This document shows positions 24,041 through 32,783 of a DNA stretch of 64,000 nt, piece after piece. A program made the translations under genes and the position numbers. Within the stretch, counting starts at the first letter, position 1, and each line of letters starts with the position of its first letter. The notes beneath the pieces are model-generated. The model saw nothing but the letters and a program-made list of their open reading frames with translations. It searched no databases and was not told the origin of the DNA. This DNA is from Flavobacteriales bacterium (GTDB lineage Bacteria > Bacteroidota > Bacteroidia > Flavobacteriales_D > Sanyastnellaceae), in the NCBI GenBank assembly GCA_027491075.1, contig JAIXWX010000008.1, positions 62,001-126,000 of the forward strand, in the 5' to 3' direction.

Positions 24041-24921
24041 GTTACTGGGAAATTTTTCAAAACAGTTTCTTCGGCTACGCTTCTTATTTGAAAGATCAAA
24101 TCATTCATCCAACATGGCATAGCTACTTTTGGTGGTTAGTTGGCCTTTCGCTTTTTGCATGGAGTTTAGAGCTGCTTTTTCCTTGGAGGAAAAATCAAAG
24201 AGCGATACGCAAAGATTTCTGGCTGGATGGTTTCTATATGTTCTTTAATTTCTACATCTTCTCGTTGATTGGGTATACCGCTGTGAGCGATGTAGTCGTA
24301 GTGGCGATTAATAATGCACTTTCGAGTATCGGAATTACCAATACTGTCGCCATAAATGTCTCAAGCTGGCCTGTTTGGGGTCAGTTTCTGCTAATGTTAG
24401 TGGTAGTTGATTTTGTTCAATGGAATATTCATCGCTTGCTGCATCGTATCCCTTTTCTATGGGAGTTTCACAAGCTTCATCACAGCGTAGAGGAGATGGG
24501 CTTCGCGGCTCACTTGCGCTATCATTGGATGGAAACAATAGTATATAAGTCAATACAATATATCCCCCTTGCGTTTTTAGGTTTTGGATTGTTGGACTTC
24601 TTTGTGATTCATATTTTCACGATCGCTATTGGCCATTTGAATCATAGCAATTTACGCGTTACTTGGGGTCCACTGAAGTATATATTGAACTCGCCAGCTA
24701 TGCATATCTGGCACCATGCTAAAGAGTTGCCGAAACACCCTTATGGTGCAAATTTCGGACTTACTCTTAGTGTCTGGGATTACCTGTTTGGAACAGTCTA
24801 TATGCCTCGGGATGGAAGAGACATTCAGCTCGGATTTGACGATATGAAAGACTATCCGAAGTCGTTTTTTGGTCAAATATTTTATCCGCTTATTAAGACA
24901 AAAAAAACAGGAGCCAAATAG
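24037..24921 (+). CDS. Sterol desaturase/fatty acid hydroxylase family membrane protein
   Basis: A 294-residue membrane-bound diiron oxygenase. Hydrophobic segments lie around residues 30-50, 65-90, 105-130 and 180-205. The family histidine clusters are HRLLHR, WEFHKLHHSV and HIWHHAKELP, matching HxxxH, HxxHH and HxxHH. Such enzymes hydroxylate or desaturate sterols, carotenoids or lipids; the substrate is unknown. It overlaps the thioredoxin gene by 4 bases and ends the five-gene cassette, converging on paaA with a terminator between. Association with rhodaneses is unusual. Confidence 0.88.
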   Translation: MSYWEIFQNSFFGYASYLKDQIIHPTWHSYFWWLVGLSLFAWSLELLFPWRKNQRAIRKDFWLDGFYMFFNFYIFSLIGYTAVSDVVVVAINNALSSIGITNTVAINVSSWPVWGQFLLMLVVVDFVQWNIHRLLHRIPFLWEFHKLHHSVEEMGFAAHLRYHWMETIVYKSIQYIPLAFLGFGLLDFFVIHIFTIAIGHLNHSNLRVTWGPLKYILNSPAMHIWHHAKELPKHPYGANFGLTLSVWDYLFGTVYMPRDGRDIQLGFDDMKDYPKSFFGQIFYPLIKTKKTGAK

Positions 24922-24940
24922 GTTCCTGTTTCTTTTTATT
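24902..24940. terminator. Terminator between the desaturase gene and paaA
   Basis: AAACAGGAGCC-AAATA-GGTTCCTGTTT hairpin (24905-24931) with an A-run before and a T-run after. It can serve both convergent genes and includes the desaturase stop codon. Confidence 0.75.
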
Positions 24941-24951
24941 TCTTTTTGAGA

Positions 24952-25908
24952 TTAACCTGCTTTTTGCGATTCTATCGACTCCTTGGCTCTCTGCTTTTCA
25001 GCATAGGCCATCGCTGCTTCTCTTACCCAAATACCTTCAGAATAAGCTTTTTTTCTTGCTTCAATCCGCTGCTTATTGCAAGGCCCATTTCCTTTAACAA
25101 CTTCATTGAACTCGGTCCAGTCGATTTCTCCAAAATCATAATGTCCTCTAGCATCATTCCATTTGAGGTCTTTGTCTGGAATGGTTAAACCCAAATATTC
25201 GGTTTGAGGCACAGACATATCAACGAATTTCTGACGAAGTTCATCATTGCTATGTCTTTTAATCTTCCAGGACATATTTTGAGAGCTGTGTGCAGATGCT
25301 TTATCGCTTGGGCCAAACATCATCAATGAGGGCCACCACCAACGATTAAGGGCATCTTGTGCCATTTTCTTTTGAGCCTCAGTGCCTTTTGCAAGAGCAA
25401 TCATGATTTCATAGCCCTGACGCTGATGAAAGCTCTCTTCCTTGCAAATGCGGATCATCGCTCTGCTATAAGGACCAAAGGAGGTTCTTTGCAAACTAAC
25501 TTGATTAACGATAGCCGCTCCGTCCACTAACCATCCAATGGCTCCGATATCTGCCCAACTCAGTGTAGGGTAATTAAATATACTAGAGTATTTGGCCTTT
25601 CCTTCATGCAATTCATTGATGAGTGTATCTCTATCAACACCAAGGGTCTCTGCTGCGCTATATAAATAGAGGCCATGGCCCGCTTCGTCTTGCACTTTTG
25701 CCAGGAGAATGGTTTTTCTTCTCAAAGAGGGCGCTCTTGTGATCCAATTACCCTCTGGAAGCATACCCACTATTTCACTGTGAGCGTGCTGAGCTATTTG
25801 TCGAATCAAGGTTTTACGATACCCTTCAGGCATCCAGTCCTTAGCTTCTACTTTATTTTCCGCATCTACGTATTGCTGAAATTTTTCTAGCAAAACACTA
25901 TTCTCCAT
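24952..25908 (-). CDS. paaA: Phenylacetyl-CoA epoxidase catalytic subunit PaaA
   Basis: The catalytic diiron subunit of the phenylacetyl-CoA 1,2-epoxidase. It has 318 residues from the ATG at 25908 (a TTG one codon upstream is unlikely). Two carboxylate/His iron motifs are visible: [18 protein letters not shown] and [18 protein letters not shown]. Other family segments are [21 protein letters not shown] and [13 protein letters not shown]. It is on the same strand as paaBCD but separated from them by the plus-strand rhodanese cassette, so a separate transcript is likely. paaE is divergent, with about 145 bases between the two starts. Confidence 0.96.
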   Translation of the reverse strand: MENSVLLEKFQQYVDAENKVEAKDWMPEGYRKTLIRQIAQHAHSEIVGMLPEGNWITRAPSLRRKTILLAKVQDEAGHGLYLYSAAETLGVDRDTLINELHEGKAKYSSIFNYPTLSWADIGAIGWLVDGAAIVNQVSLQRTSFGPYSRAMIRICKEESFHQRQGYEIMIALAKGTEAQKKMAQDALNRWWWPSLMMFGPSDKASAHSSQNMSWKIKRHSNDELRQKFVDMSVPQTEYLGLTIPDKDLKWNDARGHYDFGEIDWTEFNEVVKGNGPCNKQRIEARKKAYSEGIWVREAAMAYAEKQRAKESIESQKAG

Positions 25909-26012
25909 CAATTTAACCTTTTAGCGACAACAAGATTAATAAAAGAAATGTTCAACAAACAAAGAATTCCTCTGATTTATATCAATACTGGCACAAACTA
26001 TAGCCGTTTGGC

Positions 26013-26020
26013 TACATTTG
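26013..26020 (+). promoter_or_regulatory. -7 promoter element for paaE
   Basis: TACATTTG fits TAnnTTTG and lies 33 bases before the paaE ATG at 26054. It overlaps a longer TTG-initiated reading of the gene, which it argues against. Confidence 0.55.
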
Positions 26021-26053
26021 CGACCTAGAAATCAAACGGAGGCAAGATACATC

Positions 26054-27136
26054 ATGAGACCTAAATTTCATCCATTGAAAGTCAAAGAGATCCGCAAGGA
26101 AACAGCGGATTGCGTTAGTATTTTGTTTGATGTTCCGAATGAATTAGCCCAGGAGTACCAGTTTAAGCACGGTCAGTATTTGACCCTTCGCGAGACGATT
26201 GGGGGAGAAGATATCCGTCGCTCTTATTCCATTTGCAGCGGAGTGTACGACGGAGAATTGCGTGTAGCTGTGAAAAAAGTCGAGGGAGGAATATTTAGTT
26301 CATGGGCGAATGAATTGCTTAAGGAGGGAGATGTTTTACGAGTGATGACGCCAATGGGTGCATTTACATCTGAAATTGAGCCAGAGAAAAAGAAGAAGTA
26401 TCTATTGGTTGCCGCAGGAAGTGGTATAACGCCCGTGTTATCTATTGCTAAGACAGTGCTAAAGTCGGAGCCGGGTTCCGAAGTTTGTCTTATCTACGGA
26501 AATCGATGGTTCAATACCATTATTTTTCGAGATGAATTAGAGGATTTGAAAGACCGTTATTTAGGTCGATTCAGAGTATTTCATGTTCTAAGTGGAGAGC
26601 CTAACGAAATACCATTGTTTCATGGTAGAATCGATGGCGAAAAGTGTGAGGGATTTGGCAAGGCATTCATTGATTTAAAAAGCATAGATCAAGTTTTTAT
26701 ATGCGGTCCAGAGCCGATGATTCGTTCGGTTTCTGAAAGTCTAGAAAAGGTAGGCGTGAACAAAGAAAATGTCCATTTTGAACTTTTCGCATCACCCGGT
26801 CAAATAAAACCGAAGGATACTACGGTTATTGAGAAAAAGCAGCCATCTGACAGGATGTCTAAGGTCAGTGTTGTTTACGATGGTCAGCAAGTGGATTTTG
26901 AAATGCCAATGAATGGAATGCCCATTTTGGATGCGGCCCAAAGACATGGAATGGATATTCCCTTCTCTTGTAAAGGTGGAATGTGTTGCACATGCCGAGC
27001 GAAATTGGAATCTGGTACTGCAGAAATGATTGTGAATTATGCTTTAGAACCCGGCGAAGTAGAAAACGGATTTGTACTCACGTGTCAGGCAGTGCCCACT
27101 TCTGATGAAGTGTTAGTCAACTTCGACGTTCAATAG
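26054..27136 (+). CDS. paaE: Phenylacetyl-CoA epoxidase reductase PaaE
   Basis: The NADPH-dependent reductase feeding electrons to PaaA. It has 360 residues. An FAD-binding domain (RRSYSICSG), an NAD(P)-binding domain (LLVAAGSGITPVLSIAKTVL, VFICGPEPMI) and a C-terminal plant-type 2Fe-2S ferredoxin domain (PFSCKGGMCCTCRAK plus distal VLTCQAVP) are in the usual order. The ATG at 26054 follows a promoter element; the longer frame from TTG 26018 overlaps it. It is divergent from paaA and convergent with the ABC-F gene, with 2 bases between stops. Confidence 0.96.
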   Translation: MRPKFHPLKVKEIRKETADCVSILFDVPNELAQEYQFKHGQYLTLRETIGGEDIRRSYSICSGVYDGELRVAVKKVEGGIFSSWANELLKEGDVLRVMTPMGAFTSEIEPEKKKKYLLVAAGSGITPVLSIAKTVLKSEPGSEVCLIYGNRWFNTIIFRDELEDLKDRYLGRFRVFHVLSGEPNEIPLFHGRIDGEKCEGFGKAFIDLKSIDQVFICGPEPMIRSVSESLEKVGVNKENVHFELFASPGQIKPKDTTVIEKKQPSDRMSKVSVVYDGQQVDFEMPMNGMPILDAAQRHGMDIPFSCKGGMCCTCRAKLESGTAEMIVNYALEPGEVENGFVLTCQAVPTSDEVLVNFDVQ

Positions 27137-27138
27137 CG

Positions 27139-29001
27139 TCAAACAAATTCGCTGAGCTCGAGCCATCTCATGCCTTTGTTGTCTAAGTCGGATATAACTT
27201 TGCCTAGTTCTGCGGTGGTTTTTTCTAGTTCTATGTGGTCGGTAAGACCTGAAGCAAGTTTTGTTTCCAGTTCTTTCTTCTTTATTTCGAGTTCAGGTAT
27301 CTCTTTCTCAAGCTGATCAAATTCAAATTTCTCCTTGAAGGTAAGTTTAATTTTTGACTTTGTATCAGACGTTTTTTTATCCTCCTCGGGAAGAATAGTT
27401 TGTTTTTGTCGAAGAGCTTCTTGCTTTGCCATATCGTCCATGGCCATCCGATATGCAGCATAACTTCCGATAATATCTTTTACATTGCCATACCCATCCA
27501 ATACAAATACATGATCAACCAGTTTGTCTAGAAAATATCTATCGTGACTCACGATCAATAAACATCCAGGATATTGTTGAAGGTATTCTTCTAAAGCACT
27601 TAATGTAAAAACATCTAGGTCGTTGGTTGGCTCATCGAGAATAAGGAAGTTCGGATTTTTCATCAAAAGCAAAAGAAGCTGAAGGCGCTTTTTTTCTCCT
27701 CCACTAAGCTTTTCAATGTAGCTGAAGTGCATTTGCTTTGGAAAAAGGAATCGCTCGAGCATCTGAGCGGCAGTGATGGTTTTGCCTTTCTTCAAAGGAA
27801 CGAACTCAGCAATTTCTCTCACTGCTTCGATCACTCGTTGTCCATCCTTCAATGGAATTCCCGTTTGGCTGTAATATCCATAAACGACGGTATCCCCGAC
27901 AATCACTTTCCCCCCGTCTGGTGAAATTTGTTGAGTTATTAAGTTTAGAAAGGTTGATTTTCCAGTGCCATTTCTTCCTACGAGTCCTACTTTCTCCCCA
28001 GTTTTAAATACGTAGTCAAAACCAGCAAGAATTTGTTTTTCTCCAAAGCTTTTCTTTACTTTATGTAGTTCTAAAATTTTACTTCCTAAACGGTTGATGT
28101 TGATTTCCAACTCAAGCGCATCCGGATCGCTGTTCTTTTTTACTTTTTCTTTGAGCTCTGCGAATGCATCCATTCTGCTTTTGCTTTTGGTAGTCCTCGC
28201 TTTCGGCATTTTTCGAGCCCATTCCAATTCCCTTTTAAAGAGGTTCATGTTTTTTTCTCTCGAACTTTCTTCCAGCGCTTCGCGCTCCGACTTTTTCTCC
28301 AAATAATAACTGAAATTGCCTTTATAACGATAGATGCTTAAATTTTCTAATTCCAGTATCTCATCCGTAATGTTTTCTAGAAAATAGCGATCGTGAGTTA
28401 CCATGAATATAGTCATGTTCGATCGATTCAAAAACTCTTCCAACCATTCGATCATATCTAAATCGAGATGGTTGGTAGGCTCATCTAAGAAAACAAGATC
28501 GGGCTCTTCTATAAGTACTTTAGCTAAAGCAATTCTTCTTTTTTGCCCACCGGAAAGATTTTTTACGATTTTTTCCAAATTATGAATTTCTAATCCTCCA
28601 AGAATTTGCCTGGCTTTGGCTTCGTAATCCCAAGCTCCTGTTTGATCCATTTGGTCATGAGCTTTTTCCAGTCCTTCATGATGGAGAAGAGCTTTTTCAT
28701 AAGCGGCAATCGCACGCGTCATGGGATTATCTGCATTGAATATGTTTTCCAATATGGTGAGTTCGTTGTCCAATCCATGCTCTTGAGCCAAAAAGCCAAT
28801 GCGCACTTCTTTGTTAAAACTAACATTACCGCTGTCTGGACTTTCCTGTCCCACGAGTATTTTAAACAAACTTGACTTTCCAGTACCATTGCGTGCTACG
28901 AGTGCTACCTTTTGTCCTTTTTCTATTCCGAATGTCAGATTTTCAAAAAGCACTCTTTCTCCATAAGATTTGGAGAGATTTTCTACAGATAAATAATTCA
29001 T
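27139..29001 (-). CDS. uup: ABC-F ATPase, Uup-like
   Basis: A soluble tandem ABC ATPase of the ABC-F class acting on ribosomes or, for Uup, linked to DNA and ribosome maintenance. It has 620 residues. There are two ATPase cassettes: Walker A ARNGTGKSSLF and GRNGTGKSTFLN, signatures LSGGQKRR and LSGGEKKR, Walker B LVFLDEPTNHLD and FLILDEPTNDLD. The inter-domain linker (about 225-300) is charged, and the final 90 residues form a coiled coil (FKEKFEFDQLEKEIPELE) as in Uup rather than EttA. The start ATG at 29001 lies 7 bases after a TATCTTTG promoter element, and no membrane segment is present. It is divergent from the ElaA-like gene. Confidence 0.88.
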   Translation of the reverse strand: MNYLSVENLSKSYGERVLFENLTFGIEKGQKVALVARNGTGKSSLFKILVGQESPDSGNVSFNKEVRIGFLAQEHGLDNELTILENIFNADNPMTRAIAAYEKALLHHEGLEKAHDQMDQTGAWDYEAKARQILGGLEIHNLEKIVKNLSGGQKRRIALAKVLIEEPDLVFLDEPTNHLDLDMIEWLEEFLNRSNMTIFMVTHDRYFLENITDEILELENLSIYRYKGNFSYYLEKKSEREALEESSREKNMNLFKRELEWARKMPKARTTKSKSRMDAFAELKEKVKKNSDPDALELEININRLGSKILELHKVKKSFGEKQILAGFDYVFKTGEKVGLVGRNGTGKSTFLNLITQQISPDGGKVIVGDTVVYGYYSQTGIPLKDGQRVIEAVREIAEFVPLKKGKTITAAQMLERFLFPKQMHFSYIEKLSGGEKKRLQLLLLLMKNPNFLILDEPTNDLDVFTLSALEEYLQQYPGCLLIVSHDRYFLDKLVDHVFVLDGYGNVKDIIGSYAAYRMAMDDMAKQEALRQKQTILPEEDKKTSDTKSKIKLTFKEKFEFDQLEKEIPELEIKKKELETKLASGLTDHIELEKTTAELGKVISDLDNKGMRWLELSEFV

Positions 29002-29007
29002 CGTTTG

Positions 29008-29015
29008 CAAAGATA
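29008..29015 (-). promoter_or_regulatory. -7 promoter element for the ABC-F gene
   Basis: Minus-strand TATCTTTG (plus CAAAGATA) fits TAnnTTTG and lies 7 bases before the ATG at 29001, overlapping a TTG that could be misread as an earlier start. Confidence 0.5.
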
Positions 29016-29058
29016 GGCCCGCATTCTCCGATATTGGTGCCCGATTTCAAAGGATGTA

Positions 29059-29511
29059 ATGAAAATTAATTGGCATTGTAAAACATGGGATGCTCTTTCC
29101 AAGGAAGAGTTGTATGCAATCATTCAATTGCGGATTCAGGTATTTGTGATCGAGCAAAACTGTCCTTATCAGGATTTGGATGGAAAAGATTTGAAAAGCA
29201 AACATCTTTTTGCCCTGGCTGAAGATGGTTCCTGTGTTGCATGCGCCAGGTTAGTTCCGCCAGGGGTTAGTTACGCTAATTATTCAATTGGAAGAGTAGT
29301 AAGCGCTTTGCATCGCAGAGGAGAGGGCCTAGGAAGGGAATTGATGGTAAGGTGCATTGCTGCAATTCGCGAAGAAAAAGATGCCAACGAGATTCGCATT
29401 AGTGCTCAGTTATACTTAAAAAAATTCTATGAATCTCTTGGTTTTATTGCGGTTGGAGAGGTTTACCCTGAAGATAATATTCCACATATTCAAATGTATT
29501 TGAACTTATAG
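29059..29511 (+). CDS. ElaA-like GNAT acetyltransferase
   Basis: A 150-residue GNAT-fold N-acetyltransferase of the ElaA type. It shows the ElaA opening (LYAIIQLRIQVFVIEQNCPYQD, LDGKDLKSKHLFAL), the acetyl-CoA motif A IGRVVSALHRRGEGLGRELM, and a closing LKKFYESLGFIAVGEVY with DNIPHIQM. The substrate of ElaA proteins is not established. It is followed 12 bases later by the DinB-like gene, so they are probably co-transcribed with the O-antigen-ligase-like gene. Confidence 0.88.
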   Translation: MKINWHCKTWDALSKEELYAIIQLRIQVFVIEQNCPYQDLDGKDLKSKHLFALAEDGSCVACARLVPPGVSYANYSIGRVVSALHRRGEGLGRELMVRCIAAIREEKDANEIRISAQLYLKKFYESLGFIAVGEVYPEDNIPHIQMYLNL

Positions 29512-29523
29512 TTACATTGCAGG

Positions 29524-30057
29524 ATGATAAAAATCTTAGAGGATAAGTTTCTAGAGCTCGAAAGTCGCACAGAGCACTTGATTTCATTGACATCTTCTTT
29601 TTCAACGGAGCAATTGCAAAGACCAGAGAATCAAGATGCATGGAGCGTAATTCAAGTATTTCAGCATGTGTTGTTTAGTGAAAGCGGCACCTTGGGTTAC
29701 ATCATGAAAAAGTCATCTGGTGGCTGGGACATGCTGGAAACTGAAGGTCAACAAGAGAGAGAGAACGCCATGAAGTTGGTACAAAGATTGGCCTCCAATG
29801 AACGCTACAAAGCACCAGACGTTTTGCCTGCGCCTCCAAATAATGAATCGCTGGAACAAATAGTGGAAAGGTGGAAAGAGTTGAGAGGTAAGTGGAAGAC
29901 TTTTTTAGAAGTCTTTGAAGAACAGCATTTGGATAAATTAGTTTTTCGTCAGCCTGCCGCTGGAATGATTACAATGGATGCAACCATGGACTTTTTACTA
30001 CACCATTTGGTGCATCATGAACCTCAAATAAATCGTATTCTTTCTTCCATTAAATGA
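29524..30057 (+). CDS. DinB superfamily protein
   Basis: A 177-residue four-helix bundle protein of the DinB/YfiT-like superfamily. A helix with WSVIQVFQHVLFSESGTLGY carries the first His, and a C-terminal MDFLLHHLVHHEPQINRIL carries further His residues that could form the metal triad. These families include thiol S-transferases, including bacillithiol-dependent ones; a link to bshB1 at the start of the window is only suggestive. The next gene overlaps its stop by 4 bases. Specific activity unknown. Confidence 0.78.
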   Translation: MIKILEDKFLELESRTEHLISLTSSFSTEQLQRPENQDAWSVIQVFQHVLFSESGTLGYIMKKSSGGWDMLETEGQQERENAMKLVQRLASNERYKAPDVLPAPPNNESLEQIVERWKELRGKWKTFLEVFEEQHLDKLVFRQPAAGMITMDATMDFLLHHLVHHEPQINRILSSIK

Positions 30058-31295
30058 AGTGGGGAGAATATATATCTCTGGAAAAGGGTCACTACAATTT
30101 TTGCATGTGGATTGCTTTCTTTATCCCATTGCATAAAAAAACGGTGACTTTTTTAATCGGTTTGTTCGTGATGTATACCATCATTTATTTCATTCGGAGA
30201 AAGAGCACTTTGAGCTGGGTATTCCAGCCAGCGATGTTTTTTTCAGCCTTGCTTTATACAATGCTTTTTGTAAGTGCATTTAATTCTTCTTTTCCGGAAG
30301 TGGCTTGGAAAGAACTAGAGTTTAAGGCGAGTATGTTTGTATTTCCACTTTTGGCTTTGTTGCATCCTGGGCTCAGTAAAAATGAGCTGTATAGAATATT
30401 TAATGCCTTCACGACGGGCACTTTGCTTTTCGCACTGGTCGCATTGAGTTATGGTATTTATAGAGTAAATCAATATGGCTCTTTGGATTATCTGACATAT
30501 AGCAAGTTAGGAATAGTTTTTCATCCAACGTATATGGCGGTTTATCAGAGTTTAGCGCTATTGTGGATTTTGATGCGTGGGGTACGGCAAGATTATTTCT
30601 TTTCAATCAAGTGGATACACTGGATCGCCGGAGGATTTACCGTCTTATTCATCTCCATGCTCGCTTCAAAGGCTGGGATAATATCTGCAGGAATTTGTAT
30701 ATTCCTTGCTGGTTTCGCTGCGCATAGAAGATACATCATTCCCAGGCATTATATCCTTGTTTGTCTAAGTTCTTTAGTTTTTTTGTTTGCTACCTCGATG
30801 TTGCTTCCTCTCACTGCTTCTCGATTTGAACGTTCAGCAAAAGATATTGCAACAGCTCCGGTCGGAGAAAATTCTCCAGCATATTCTAGTACAGAACTTC
30901 GAAAGGTTACATGGGCGGCTTCTTTTGAAGTGTTGCGCGAAAATCCTTTTGGATTGGGCGCAGGTAACGTGGGCGCAAAGCTGGAGGAGCTATACGAACG
31001 CGATGGAGAAACCTACGCTGCAGAACATCAATTGAACACACACAATCAGTTTTTACAAATTGCAGCCGAGTTGGGGTGGCCTGGCCTGTTCTTGTTGATC
31101 TTAATATTTCTTCTATCCTTCGTTCAATCTATAAAATCGGGAACTTTTGTATTTCCAGCATTTATTTTGGTAACCGGGGTTAATTGTCTTTTCGAGTCAA
31201 TGCTGGAAGTACAGGCGGGAGTGGTATTTTTCTTTTTCTTTCTTATGGTTTTTGTCAAAACAGATTTTAAATCCGAGGGAAATCATTGGGTATAA
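30054..31295 (+). CDS. O-antigen ligase/polymerase-like membrane protein
   Basis: A 413-residue polytopic inner-membrane protein, about 11-12 hydrophobic segments, with the Wzy_C/WaaL-type periplasmic loop at residues about 255-330. This contains ELRKVTWAASFEVLRENPFGLGAGNVG and the hallmark NTHNQFLQIAAELGWPG. Members ligate or polymerise surface polysaccharide on an undecaprenyl carrier or lipid A core. It overlaps the DinB-like gene by 4 bases, an unexpected neighbour. Ligase versus polymerase cannot be distinguished. Confidence 0.8.
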   Translation: MKWGEYISLEKGHYNFCMWIAFFIPLHKKTVTFLIGLFVMYTIIYFIRRKSTLSWVFQPAMFFSALLYTMLFVSAFNSSFPEVAWKELEFKASMFVFPLLALLHPGLSKNELYRIFNAFTTGTLLFALVALSYGIYRVNQYGSLDYLTYSKLGIVFHPTYMAVYQSLALLWILMRGVRQDYFFSIKWIHWIAGGFTVLFISMLASKAGIISAGICIFLAGFAAHRRYIIPRHYILVCLSSLVFLFATSMLLPLTASRFERSAKDIATAPVGENSPAYSSTELRKVTWAASFEVLRENPFGLGAGNVGAKLEELYERDGETYAAEHQLNTHNQFLQIAAELGWPGLFLLILIFLLSFVQSIKSGTFVFPAFILVTGVNCLFESMLEVQAGVVFFFFFLMVFVKTDFKSEGNHWV

Positions 31296-31343
31296 ATGAA
31301 TTAAAAGGTTTTTCACACCTGCCAAATATGGGGTTATAAATTG

Positions 31344-31351
31344 TACATTTG
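31344..31351 (+). promoter_or_regulatory. -7 promoter element for the E2 acyltransferase gene
   Basis: TACATTTG matches TAnnTTTG and lies 23 bases before the ATG at 31375. Confidence 0.55.
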
Positions 31352-31374
31352 CGGCACCTCTTAAGGAATATCGA

Positions 31375-32724
31375 ATGTCACAAATAGAGCTTTTACTTCC
31401 CAAAATGGGCGAGAGTGTAGCTGAGGCTACTATAATAAAATGGGTAAAAAAAGAAGGCGATGCGGTGAAGGCCGATGAGCCCATTATTGAAATTGCCACA
31501 GATAAGGTGGACAGTGAAGTGCCTGCTCCAGAAGATGGAGTTTTGTTAAAGTGTCTTGTAAATGAGGGCGATGTTGTTCAAGTTGGACAGCCTATTGCAC
31601 TTATTGGTACCGGCGCTAGTTCTTCGGTAGTTGAGGCTCCTGCAAAACCTGCGGCTCCCGCAGTTCATAGCAATGGAGCAGTATCCTCACCCGTTCAAGT
31701 GGCAGAAATTGCCTCGGTTGGTCAAGAGATTCAGCTCGCTGAAGAAATTCTTAAAAGTGGACCAAGCGGTAAGTTTTATTCTCCTTTGGTTCGAAATATT
31801 GCGAAGGCGGAAGGCATCAGCCTGACAGAACTGGAGAAGATCACTGGGACGGGCCAAGGCGGTCGAGTGACTAAGACAGACATCCTTCATTACGTAGAAA
31901 ACAAGACTTCAGCACCGGTTTCCGCTCCTGTTGTCGCTTCAACCTCGGCCTCACCTTCTGCACCAAAGGTGGCTGCAGTGGAGAAAAAGTCGAAGCCAGC
32001 GGTGTTTATTGGAGCAAATGACGAGGTAGTGGAAATGGATCGAATGAGAAAACTCATTGCCGATCATATGGTAATGAGTAAGCAGACCTCTCCGCACGTT
32101 ACGTCTTACGTCGAAGCGGATGTTACCAACATTGTGATGTGGCGTGAGAAAATCAAAAAGCAATTTGAGCAAAAACATAAAACGAAGTTAACCTTCACTC
32201 CTTTGTTTATTGAAGCGCTTGTTCGAGCCATCAAGGATTTCCCTGGTGTGAATGTCTCTGTAGACGAAAATAAGATTATATATCGCCGGGACATAAATAT
32301 CGGAATGGCAGCTGCGCTTCCGAGCGGTAATTTAATTGTGCCAGTCATAAAGAATGCCGATATGTTGAATCTCGTTGGAATAGCCAGCAAAGTGAATGAT
32401 CTGGCGGATAGAGCGAGAAATAATAAGTTGAGTCCAGATGAAATTCAAGGTGGAACCTATACGTTGACCAATGTTGGAACATTTGGAAATGTGATGGGTA
32501 CTCCAATCATCAATCAACCACAAGTCGCTATCATGGCAGTTGGTGCAATACGAAAGAAACCCGCAGTAATTGAAACACCCTACGGTGATACTTTAGGAAT
32601 TCGCCACATGATGTTCTTATCTCATAGCTACGATCACAGAGTGGTAGATGGAGCATTGGGAGGTTCTTTTGTTCGCCGCGTTGCCGACTATTTGGAAGCA
32701 TTTGATGTAGATCGTGAAGTATAA
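31375..32724 (+). CDS. 2-oxoacid dehydrogenase E2 (dihydrolipoamide acyltransferase)
   Basis: The 449-residue E2 core of a 2-oxoacid dehydrogenase complex (branched-chain or 2-oxoglutarate type). A single lipoyl domain at 1-76 has EIATDKVDSEVPAP with lipoyl Lys44. A Pro/Ala-rich linker leads to the E1/E3-binding domain (SPLVRNIAKAEGISLTELEKI, about 138-175), a second linker, and the catalytic domain (about 220-449) with the active-site HSYDHRVVDGALGG. E1 and E3 genes are not adjacent, which is common in Bacteroidetes. Substrate class is undecided from sequence alone. It has its own promoter element. Confidence 0.92.
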   Translation: MSQIELLLPKMGESVAEATIIKWVKKEGDAVKADEPIIEIATDKVDSEVPAPEDGVLLKCLVNEGDVVQVGQPIALIGTGASSSVVEAPAKPAAPAVHSNGAVSSPVQVAEIASVGQEIQLAEEILKSGPSGKFYSPLVRNIAKAEGISLTELEKITGTGQGGRVTKTDILHYVENKTSAPVSAPVVASTSASPSAPKVAAVEKKSKPAVFIGANDEVVEMDRMRKLIADHMVMSKQTSPHVTSYVEADVTNIVMWREKIKKQFEQKHKTKLTFTPLFIEALVRAIKDFPGVNVSVDENKIIYRRDINIGMAAALPSGNLIVPVIKNADMLNLVGIASKVNDLADRARNNKLSPDEIQGGTYTLTNVGTFGNVMGTPIINQPQVAIMAVGAIRKKPAVIETPYGDTLGIRHMMFLSHSYDHRVVDGALGGSFVRRVADYLEAFDVDREV

Positions 32725-32783
32725 AATTTGAAAATCAGTAACTTTACGACCTCACTAAGATTAACACTCGAAATTTAATTGAT

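Noticed and set aside
26018-26053. Longer paaE start
   Set aside because: It begins inside a good promoter element, and family similarity starts at 26054.
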